This document shows positions 44,487 through 56,582 of a stretch of 64,000 bases of DNA, in pieces. The stretch lies in contig NC_089187.1 in assembly GCF_947507565.1 (NCBI RefSeq), positions 186,001 to 250,000 of the forward strand. Direction: 5' to 3'. The position numbers were made by a program, and so were the translations under genes. This stretch comes from Oscarella lobularis. Lineage: Eukaryota > Porifera > Homoscleromorpha > Homosclerophorida > Oscarellidae. The stretch's first letter is position 1. Every line of letters begins with the position of its first letter. Under the pieces are notes generated by a model that searched no databases, was not told where the DNA came from, and saw only the letters and a list, made by a program, of their open reading frames with translations.

Positions 44487-45331
44487 TCACGGCATGGCAT
44501 CTCTAAGCGATGCCAGCTTTACTTTGGCATAGCCCTTTTTCTTTGGTCGGCCTTTTGACTTGCCACACACAGCGTTCTTTATCTAGGAAAGAAAAAGATA
44601 GCATCAAATGGTCAAGGCCTGGAGTGGTTTGTAATACTACTTACTGTTCCCCAGTTGATGTAGGCAACGTAGGCCAGGCCAGCAGCAAAAATTGCCGCAA
44701 CGAGAAGAATGATGTAGATAGGCATATTGCTGCTATGAAAGGGATTGGTAGGTTGAGTGTCAGAAGCATGGTTGTCAGTTTGGTTGCTAGTAGAATGGAT
44801 AGTAGGAGTAGGCCGAGTAGCACTTGTGCCGTTGTGTTCGCCATTGGGCGTTCTCACTGTTGTAGGTACAGAATATTGTAGCAACTCTATAGCAAGGTAG
44901 CAAAGTCCGCCCGAATTTGCACAAAGCTCTTTGCAGCCAAAGGGGGAAGTCAGATCTATCACAACTTGACTCAATGGGGTATCTTGCGAGACGTTCACGT
45001 TCAGCTTCGAATAGTCGACAGTTTTACAGCTAAACCGTACGTTCTTTACCGACTGAATATTTCGAAATAGCACATCATGTCTCTCCGAAGTCTCGTTCAA
45101 TAGCCTGTTCATCCGATGGGCAACAAAATGGCACAATTCAGCATGTTTGCTTGACTCTTTATTGTGGCAGAGGCCTGCACTGTAGCAGAAAATGCGCAAC
45201 ACATTCGTGGGAACCCTCTTCCCCAGCCAGTCATCAAAATCCACGTCAAAGCCGCAGATTTTATCATCGCCAGATTGTCCTTGGACGATATAGGCAGCGA
45301 GAATCAGAACTAGCGCAAGCGTGGACGCCAT
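44487..45331 (-). CDS. Type I membrane protein of the local family (member 3)
   Basis: Close paralogue of member 2 without the long repeat. Signal peptide (TLALVLILAAYIVQGQSG) runs straight into [30 protein letters not shown]. Cysteines are at AELCHF, FSCKTV, FGCKELC and GLCYLAIELLQ. A Thr/Ser/Asn-rich linker with several N-glycosylation sites precedes the helix [19 protein letters not shown]. The last exon gives NAVCGKSKGRPKKKGYAK and then VKLASLRDAMP, stop at 44487-44489. Exon plan and tail equal member 2. It is divergent from the TGN38-like gene with 56 bases between. Confidence 0.72.
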
Positions 45332-45387
45332 TTCGTCGATGACGTAAGTCGTAAAAAGGCGTTTCTACGCTCCCGGATAACAACGCA
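45332..45387. promoter_or_regulatory. Very short divergent promoter
   Basis: Only 56 bases separate the starts of the family member 3 gene (minus) and the TGN38-like gene (plus). It includes GATGACGTAAG, one base off the TGACGTCA palindrome. Shared regulation is inferred. Confidence 0.45.
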
Positions 45388-46356
45388 ATGTTCGCAAAAC
45401 GGTTCCTTCTCTCTTTCGTCTTTCTGTTGTTCGTATACACGCCGATTCAGTCAGCGCCAGCGCGTGGGGAGAATAAAACAACGCCCCATAGTCCTACTAC
45501 GGCCGCAGCTGCGTCTCCAGCGAAAGCAACGGATCATGAAGTCATCATCACTGACACTCCGACCGAAACACAGACCAAAAAAGCCGCGAAATCGGATTCC
45601 CCTGCGTCAAAAGCAAAGCCGAATTCACCTGGTCCAAAAGAAGTCGCCAGTAATCTCCCCCCAAGTCCGTGTAGATGCATGCATTGAATGCATATCTTTG
45701 TGGTAGGTGGCCAAAGCAGGGATACTAGTATCCCTGGCCAAAGCAAGCTAGACGCTATGGAGAAAAAGTTGAAGGGAGACGAAGCTCAAGTTCAAAGAGA
45801 GGAAGCGACCGTCGAAGCGCTCAAAGCCCAACAAGAAAAAGCTAATAAGAATGATAAGGAAAAACCTGTTGTTGGTCATGAGCAGAAGGAAAAGCCTGTC
45901 TTTAATGAGGATGATGATGATGAGGAGGAGGAGGAAAAACCTGTTGAGGAAGAACCTGTTGCTAATAGCGATGTGGAGGAAAAACCTGTCGTTGATGATA
46001 AGGAAAAACCTGTTCATAATGATGATGCCACGCCTGAAATTATTCGAAAGAATGACGAGGTCCAAAAACCCGTCATAACGTCTGGCGCTAATGATGCCCA
46101 AGACGGAAGTGACACAGAAGAACAGAGCGGCAGTCGCTCTACCCACTTCCTTATTTTTTTCCTTATGCTTTCCGTTGTGTGCGCAGGAGTGTACATTGCA
46201 AAGCAAAACAGAAAGAAGGCAAGTCTATTACAACGCGCAACGAAAACATAGGACTGACTGATAATATTTTTTTAGATTGGAGAATGGCTGTCAAATGGCA
46301 AGCAACGACGATTCAAAGGAGGACGAGGCGGAGCAAAATCAAATTACGGATTCTGA
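45388..46356 (+). CDS. TGN38/TGOLN2-like trans-Golgi membrane protein
   Basis: Signal peptide (RFLLSFVFLLFVYTPIQSA), a Thr/Ala/Pro stalk, then after a tiny intron (about 37-42 bases) a charged region with repeated EEKPV/KEKPV units. The membrane helix is FLIFFLMLSVVCAGVYIA. Using a GC-AG intron (AG/GCAAGT at about 46217, acceptor 46275) the tail reads KQNRKK-IGEWLSNGKQRRFKGG and ends SNYGF. This resembles the TGN38 tail (AYHNKRK-IIAFVLEGKRSK...DYQRL). TGN38 cycles between TGN and plasma membrane. The full YxxPhi signal is not present in this reading. A conventional donor further on would give a different, less similar tail ending at 46387. Confidence 0.65.
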
Positions 46357-46423
46357 CAGTAGACAAAAAAATTCTCCGACAGTAGAGTGAACACATTCAT
46401 AGCGAGTCATTGCTCAATTTCTG

Positions 46424-46888
46424 TCAATTCATCCCGTATTTCTCCTTCAGTTCCTCGACCTTAGCCACATAAGCTTTCATAGCATCTTCCTTAGACATTC
46501 CTATAGAGTCAATATATTAGAAGTTCTCCCCATATTCACTAGTGGCGGCACCTTTTTTGGAGTCCCAGGCATCCCATTTATACTGCTCCGTGAATCCAGA
46601 CAAAAAACTGGGACGACCTAATTAAAATATCACGTGAGTTAATTAAATAATTTCGTAGTATGAAGGAGACGTTAGGCGCCTTTCGCGAGTTCTCGTACCT
46701 TTGTTCACGTCGCCAACTGTCGCCTGTTTGTAGAGGCCGTAGATTTCAAGCATTTCTTCGTTGGTCGGCGACGATTTCAACTTCTTTACGTCCTCTGCAG
46801 CTTTTTGAAATGCCTACGCGCATCAAATAGTCTACAGAGTGCTGGGAGGACTTGGAATAATATTGCACCGGACCTCTTCTGTACTCAT
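46424..46888 (-). CDS. DBI: Acyl-CoA-binding protein (DBI/ACBP)
   Basis: Four small exons give about 88 residues, the usual ACBP length. They read [66 protein letters not shown] and [22 protein letters not shown]. These contain the conserved [20 protein letters not shown] and KWDAW, where Tyr and Lys hold the acyl-CoA phosphate and adenine. ACBP carries long-chain acyl-CoA in the cytosol. It is convergent with the TGN38-like gene (67 bases between stops) and divergent from cullin-2. Confidence 0.95.
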
Positions 46889-47222
46889 TGTTGCACCGGT
46901 CTCGCGCGCGCTACTGTTTTTCTAAAGTGGCGAGAAACAGAATGTTTCTCACTTCTACAGATGCTAAACGTGTGATTAAATAAAATTGCCTTATTTCTTC
47001 GGCTATGAAGGACTTGGAAAACTTCGATTACTGTCAGCGCAGGAAGTTTTCTTCAACATAACGTGCGCTAGGGCGCGTGTACTGTCGACGGAAAGCAACG
47101 AAGAAATCGACCTTCTCTACGGCGCACAAAGACGGATCGTCGCCCCCGTTTGCTCGCCGAACCTCATACAATCGACACCGAGCACTATGCAAAGGGGGAC
47201 CCTCTAAATCGCAATCGTCGTC
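46889..47222. promoter_or_regulatory. Intergenic region between divergent ACBP and cullin-2
   Basis: These 334 bases separate the two starts. The one ORF here (46986-47207) has no recognisable features and overlaps the expected leader region, so I treat it as chance. Likely holds both promoters. Confidence 0.45.
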
Positions 47223-50859
<3,637 letters not shown>

Positions 50860-52380
50860 GTTTTCTTGTGAGTGTCTGTAGTAGGTGATTGTGTAATTTG
50901 ATCATTTTCTTATTGCGTAGAGTGCGCTACACACTTCCCGGATTTGCTGAGTCGTCCGTTTTCGTGCTCGGGTGTTGGCTCCCGCAAACTGGCTCGAAAA
51001 GGACCAAAAGCGACCTCTCTGGACTTCAAACGAACACTGAAAGGTACACCTAACTAATTTCAATAGTCTCGAGTGCGATATCGAGTCCTTTTTTGATCTT
51101 AGGACGCGCGACCCGCCAGATGAGCCCCTGTCGGCTTGAAAAGAACCCTTTGACCTCATCAGACTGACAGCAGCAAGGTAAGGCTACAAAAGCTACAAAT
51201 TCAGTACGCGGGCCAGGTTTCTACAAGTGGGGCCCCTTTCCCACCCGGTGTTCTATCAGCTGACCCATACCGTAAGCTGTGCGAAGCGGAGACTCCGCGT
51301 GCAGTTTGAACCGAACCCTCGCACGAGTTTACACGCAATCCCTTCAAATAAAAAGGGGCCCCTCTTGAAAAAAACCCGTCGACCCTACCCTTCGTTTGAA
51401 ATCTAATAGATATTTAATTACAGATATTTCTGTGGACATTCGTCAAGGAGAGAGAGAGACATCGTCGACGAGGCCTTACCTTAGAATCATCACGGTATTT
51501 TCTCATTGATTTTCCCTCGTCAATTGTTTTGTCATGTAGGTCTCTTTCTCTCTTTGGATTCGTCGAAATCATCCCTCTGTCGCCAAGAGATTAAATAGGC
51601 GTCACCTCTGCAGAGGCTATAGAGTTGCCTCCCCGCGTAAGGCAGAGCACTGGCGGGTAAATCAGTGACGCCCCTTGGAATTGCACCTGCGAGTGGACTG
51701 ACATCCCAGCTGCCACTCGCAGTCCAAGGCTCGGAGCCAGGAGGTTAAACGGGCTCATCCTCCGCGGGGGAGTCTGGAGTGACCCCACGAGTCGTTTGAC
51801 TCAGAGCAGGTGCCCACTTGGCCTTGCCCTGCTTGGGTGAGGGGGTGGATGGAGGAGAGGGAGAACTATGCTCGATTTTTTGTATTTATATTTGGGGACT
51901 TTTCACCGCGTTTTCGTATCATAGATAAAACACATTGAAACTTTATTTAAAATATATTGGCGATGGATGCCTTGATGTCATGCAAACTAAGATAACACGC
52001 ACAGACACACAACGACGGCAGACGTACAGCAAGTCACACAACGCGCGCGCAAGCCTTTTAGCACCACAAATCGCACACGCGTCGAGAAAATGCGCGCTAC
52101 CTATGTACATAAGGTAGCGCACGCGTGAATGAGTTTGAGTTTGAGCGGAACTTTTGCATGCCTGCAAAAACCCCGCTCGTGTGCGTGCGTGCGTGCGTAC
52201 ATACAATGCAACTAAAAAACTAAAAAAATTTTCATGCACTACAAAACACGCGGCAGAAGTCTTGGATTTTTTTTCTTCTTCGTTTTCACTGCATCACGTG
52301 AAAGCACACCTGTGATAAAGGGAAAGAATTAGATATGAAGCCTAAAAAAATCTGAAATTAAATATGTAACAGTTACACGC
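50860..52380. other. Non-coding, structured and GC-rich interval after cullin-2
   Basis: No clear independent gene. Exon-like blocks with good splice sites lie at 50921-51043 and 51103 onward. Inverted GGGGCCCC-containing arms are near 51226-51240 and 51352-51366. A GC-rich multi-hairpin block occupies 51600-51850. AT-rich and CA/GT-rich runs fill 51900-52300, with a CACGTG near 52295. Confidence 0.45.
51599..51850. repeat. GC-rich block able to form several hairpins
   Basis: GGCGTCAC at about 51600 pairs with GTGACGCC at about 51666. CCTTGGA plus CTGCGAGTGG (from about 51673) pairs with CCACTCGCAGTCCAAGG (about 51714-51730), a 17-bp stem with a short bulge. GAGCC/GGCTC and AGGAGG/CCTCC arms follow at about 51737-51765. 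Base composition is unlike the AT-rich surroundings. It may be a structured RNA gene or a short mobile element; no second copy is in the window. Confidence 0.35.
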
Positions 52381-52386
52381 GAATTA

Positions 52387-52735
52387 CCATTGATCTAAAA
52401 TACGGATCAGTCAAGGAAAAAACACCTAAATTACCTCGTAGTCCATTGACCTAAATCCACCCCCTATACTACCCCTAAAATGCGGATTAATAGATGAAAG
52501 AAAACCTAAATTACCTCAGAATCCATTGATCTAAAATACGGATTAATCAGTAGACGGGAAACACCTAGAGTACCTCAAAATCCATTGACCTAAACCCACC
52601 CCCCTATACTACACCTAAAGTACGGATTAGTAGAGGGGAAAAAACACCTAAATTACCTCCAAATCCATTGACCTAGATAATTATGCCTATATTCTAAATC
52701 AACCTAAATTACCTCAAAAATCCATTGAAATGGTC
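52387..52735. repeat. Degenerate tandem repeat with alternating unit lengths
   Basis: The landmark CCATTGA preceded by CCTAAATTACCTC recurs about every 58 or 81 bases: landmarks near 52388, 52443, 52523, 52582, 52664 and 52722. Spacings alternate 55, 80, 59, 82, 58. Long units carry an extra CCACCCCC(C)TATACTAC insert, so the true period is about 140 bases made of one short plus one long subunit. Confidence 0.8.
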
Positions 52736-54006
52736 TAACCGGGGTGGCAAACCGGGGTGGCAGCTGCCAGCTAAGCACGTTGGGGACGGGAGCTACAAGC
52801 CTAACTAAGATTCCGGACATCCACCCTATCCTACTGGCAGTCACCCTAAACCCTAATGCAACGCAATGCGGTAGCGTAGTTGCAAGCACGAATGCAGAAA
52901 TAGATGGACAATACAGTACAGCTTTTTGTTGTCCCCACTACGCTCCCTGTCGCGCACATAAGGGGACCCCATTAGCAATTTAGAGAGATTGAAAAGAAGA
53001 GAGCTTCATGCTGTCGTTCCATTGCCTCGCGCTCACGAGCCCCCACCCGCCCCTTTAGATTCAATCAGAAATCGAGACTATGACTCGTGAGCAGAAGCAA
53101 TGGTTCAAACACGCAATCCACGAAAATATGCACGCGACAAAAGAGCGCCCAACCCCCTAAGTGCGCACGTCCTACGCCGTGGAGGACCCAAAGGAATGCG
53201 GTGCAAACCTGACGGTCTTCTCTTCTTCTGGCGGGAGATCTTTGCTATCTCCTCCCCAACGTTGTCGCGCATTAGCTTCGGCCCACGTCCTACGTCATCA
53301 TCGTCCATTCGATATCTGCACAATAATGACGTGTAATTGACAGATAACGACATTCAATGTGTTGCTTACGTTTTTCGCACTCGCAGCGACGACTGCCGTT
53401 TTCTCTGCTTTCCAAGAGCGACTCGTCGCTTTTCTTCGAAAAAAAACGACGAAAGGGTTAGTGAAAAGGATCGGGATCCCGCGAGGGGGGCTCACTTACT
53501 AGTACCGGCGAGCGAAGGCGCCGTTCGATCTCAGTCGCTCGTCGACGAAAACGCACCATCGCGCGCACGCCGCGCGATCTAGGAGAAGCGATCGTTATTT
53601 TTTCGTTTTTCGGGGGAAGCGGGGCGGAGTCTTACCAGTGCGATGGCCACGTGGCGTCGTTTCTTCGCGTCCGAGGCGCAATCCTTCGCAAAGGAATGCG
53701 GGGATCCTGTGAAAAACAGTCGCGATTAGATTTGCGTTTCGAGAGCGGCGTTTTTCGGCTCTTACGGGTCTCCGGAGTTCCCCGTCGTCGTTTTCGGCTC
53801 GCCGCGAGGCGGAGCACTTCTCGGCCGCCTCGGTCGCGAAGACGAACGTGTCGTGGCCGCCAGAACTCGGAGCGGCGATCATCAAACCGCTCTCGAAGAG
53901 ATTTCAGCCGAGAATGCGCGAAGTTAATTGTGCAACGCACCGGAAGATAGGAGCACGCGGACGGTGACGCGGTCGCCAATCAGATCGCTAGTATATGTTT
54001 TAATAA
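52736..54006. other. Interval with unresolved exon-like blocks
   Basis: 52740-53100 has no protein-like ORF. On the minus strand at about 53215-53990, blocks bounded by plausible GT and AG sites occur near 53213-53320, 53373-53440, 53505-53580, 53636-53706 and 53766-53888. One holds MDDDDVGRG and another SSGGHDTFVFATEAAEK. No single frame reads through all of them, and no family is recognisable. This could be a poorly conserved spliced gene, a non-coding transcript, or chance. Confidence 0.3.
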
Positions 54007-54498
54007 TCACGTGGTAACGTGCGCTTTACGTAGCATTAAATATCCCGTAATAATATCAGAAGGTGACGTCCGAATTTTCGCGAATTCTTCGGCGGTGTTG
54101 AATCGAAGTCCCGAATGGGGATCTTGATATTTCGCCGGCAATCCGCTCATGTCGGCGTATTTTTTCGCCGGTTTGAAAGAAGGCGGGGCATCAATGCTAC
54201 TGTAAATCGATGCCCCGGACGTTCTTTCCAATCCCACGATCTGTTTTAGACTTTTCCACGATTTTTTCTTCCCAATCATGTGCTTGAATTCAAATGTGGG
54301 ATTTTTAAAAGCGAACGACGCCTTCGAAGATGATTTTAGCATCGATTTCTTCCTCGACACTTCCTCTTTCGGAGAATACGTCTCGCTGACGTTCTCTTCG
54401 ACAAAATCCCATTGCACTCGCTTCTTCTTCTTCTTCGTCGTGGGAACGTAGTTGTCCGACTCGTCGAAAGCGAGCGGACGCTTCGTTTTCTTCGACAT
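54007..54498 (-). CDS. INO80C: INO80 complex subunit C
   Basis: Single exon, 163 residues. A basic N-terminus (TTKKKKKRVQWDF) is followed by FKNPTFEFKHMIGKKKSWKSLKQI and LERTSG. The YL1 C-terminal domain comes next: SIDAPPSFKPAKKYADMSGLPAKYQDPHSGLRF in order, then FAKIRTSPSDIITGYLMLRKA. These match vertebrate INO80C block for block, including the conserved PSFKPAKKYxDxSG. INO80C belongs to the Ino80 nucleosome-remodelling complex. The start faces UNC50 with 59 bases between. Confidence 0.95.
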   Translation of the reverse strand: MSKKTKRPLAFDESDNYVPTTKKKKKRVQWDFVEENVSETYSPKEEVSRKKSMLKSSSKASFAFKNPTFEFKHMIGKKKSWKSLKQIVGLERTSGASIYSSIDAPPSFKPAKKYADMSGLPAKYQDPHSGLRFNTAEEFAKIRTSPSDIITGYLMLRKAHVTT

Positions 54499-54557
54499 GA
54501 TTTTCGCTTTTGCGCACGCTAGTTACCTCCCGGATACGAGTGAGTCACAAGTGCGAA
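54499..54557. promoter_or_regulatory. 59-base divergent promoter, INO80C / UNC50
   Basis: The two starts face apart across 59 bases, one of the shortest intergenic gaps in the window. The sequence has no TATA box or CACGTG. Both leaders must be extremely short or overlap the other gene's first exon. Confidence 0.6.
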
Positions 54558-55563
54558 ATGCTTCCAAACGGCGAAACGCGACGACGCGAATCGTCGTCGC
54601 GTCGATTTCAATACATCAAAAGAATCTTCAAATGGCGTCACATGGACTTCGAGTTCGCTCTATGGCAGATGTTCTATTTGTGCGCGAATCCGCGAAAAGT
54701 CTATCGAAATTTCCAATATCACAAACGTAGCGCGAAAAATCGCCTTTGAGCTACGTGACGTCACAATGCATTCTCGTCTCCCTTAGAAACGAAAGATTTC
54801 TGGGCACGTGACGACCCCGCGTTTCTCGTCCTATTGGCTGCGTGGCTTTTGGGTGATAATGACGTCATAGTCAAAAAAATTCAGAAAATAGGAATAGATT
54901 TTAGGTTCTTCGATTTTCTATGCCATCGTTCTTCCTCTGAACGTGGCAAGATTTTTCCAATTTTTTCTCTGGACCGTTTTTGGAGAATGCATTGGAATCG
55001 GTCTCATTGTAGCAGCACTGCTGTGGTGAATAGTACTATTGTATTATTGCCTGTTTGCTTAGGGTTGGATTTCTCTTTCCTTTTCTAGGCTTTTTACCAA
55101 TCGCGTGTTGAAAGTGGGAAACGAAAAAGTTGAGTGGGCGTACGCCTTCGATATTCATCTCAACGCTTATTTTCCCACGCTCATCATTCTTCACATGATT
55201 CAAGTATTTCTCTTGCACAGTAAGAGAAAAGAAATCCTTATAGTAATTCAATAATTATTGATTTTTTAGAGAGCAGTCACAATACGACTCTCGTGATGTA
55301 CCTTGGGAACTTTCTCTGGCTTCTCGCTCTCAGCTACTATTGCTACATCACGTTTCTTGGATACAGCTGTAAGGAGTCGCAGTCTAATAAATATATAACT
55401 AATTAATCGTGACGTTTGTATTGTAGCACTTCGTTTTCTCAGGCACACTGTAATCTTCATTTATCCTATTGCTCTTTTTCTCTTGCTATTCGCTTTGACC
55501 CCCGCTCACAAGCTGAGTTGCAGTTCTCTTGCTCGAGACTTCTATACAGAAATAACAAAGTAA
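54558..55563 (+). CDS. UNC50: UNC-50 family inner-nuclear/Golgi membrane protein
   Basis: Five or six exons. The N-terminal RRFQYIKRIFKWRHMDFEFALWQMFYLC with NPRKVYRNFQYHK and QTKDFWARDDPAFLVLLAAW, then ECIGIGLIVAALLW, VEWAYAFDIHLNAYFPTLIILHMIQ and YYCYITFLGYSSLRFL, reproduces UNC-50/Gmh1 from end to end. About five membrane segments. UNC-50 acts in the Golgi/ER membrane and is needed for traffic of some nicotinic receptors in worms; yeast Gmh1 binds the Gea ARF-GEFs. The ATG at 54558 gives MLPNGETRRR. Stop TAA 55561-55563. Confidence 0.95.
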
Positions 55564-55653
55564 TACTAGTAATACGATACTGTAGATCCAGCATTAAAAA
55601 AATTAATAAAAGATGGTGTGTACTCACGTGCGGCATGTCACGTGGTTTTCATC

Positions 55654-56565
55654 ATGGAACTGAGTCCTGATCTTCACGCTTCGCTTCAGGTCTGCGGAGA
55701 CGCCTCCAGTCTCGCCGACGACGCTTTTTACGCGCTATCGGGACTCGTCTTCGATGTTCTGCTCGAGAAGAAGACGGAGGACGACGTTTTGGGTGAGAAA
55801 TCGACGCGGACGAATCGTACGCGTCGAATTTCGCTTTCTAAGACGATAAACGACTCGGCGGAGTCGAAAAGGGATTGCTAAAGCAGAGTTTCGCCGCTAT
55901 CGTGACGCTCATTGTGGAAGGAGCGAAAAATGACGCCGAATCCGACGATTTGACGTAAACGTCGCAAAACTCCCGAATACTTCGCATGTGATTGGCTGAG
56001 CATTAGGCACTATCTCGAAGACTGCAAGTTCTCACCTGAAAAAAGTCAAAAATTGGGAAAAATGTTTCACGTGAGATTCCTCATCAAAACAATTAACGAA
56101 AATTAATTAATTAATCAATTAATTAATTTAGAAGCATAAACCAGAAATTAGAGCACTGTTAGGAAGGTAGCAAAGAACTAATAAAAAAAAACGAACAATT
56201 CAGCGTTTCTAATCTAGATCAAGGACTCTAGTCCCTAGGGTCATAGACATTGACTGGAGATTGGACTATTATATGAAAGTACCGTATCAACCATTAGTTA
56301 CTATTAATCTCTTATTTAATTATTCGTCTTTTTGTTTCAGTCCAAACAATTGGAACGAATCAATCAACCCACTTACATAATTAATATCAAAACGGACTTG
56401 CAAGATGCAAAGCCCGTTCAATTCGCGTGTTCCATGGAACAGCTACAAGTACGCGAATTATTTTCTTACCTTTTCTTCGATTGGTTGCGAGTGAAATTCA
56501 TGTAGGATTTGGTGGCAAAACTCAAAGACGCGGCACGAAGTCTCGAAAAGTCAAGTTCCACATAG
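55654..56565 (+). CDS. COMMD3: COMM domain-containing protein 3
   Basis: The start MELSPDLHASLQ and the following helical domain (YALSGLVFDVLLEKK, DDLTHYLEDCKFSPEK) match COMMD3 (MELSESVQ ... TYLEDCKFDRER). The COMM domain follows as LVPRVIDIDWRLDYYMKSKQL, PTYIINIKT and FACSMEQLQDLVAKLKDAARSLEK, nearly identical to human in the last block. COMMD3 is a subunit of the CCC/Commander complex that returns membrane proteins from endosomes. Six or so exons. The next gene, reading toward it, encodes another CCC subunit. Confidence 0.95.
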
Positions 56566-56582
56566 AAAAAGGAAACGATTAA

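Noticed and set aside
46986-47207. Small ORF upstream of cullin-2
   Set aside because: No start context, no features, and it lies in the expected promoter or leader of divergent genes.
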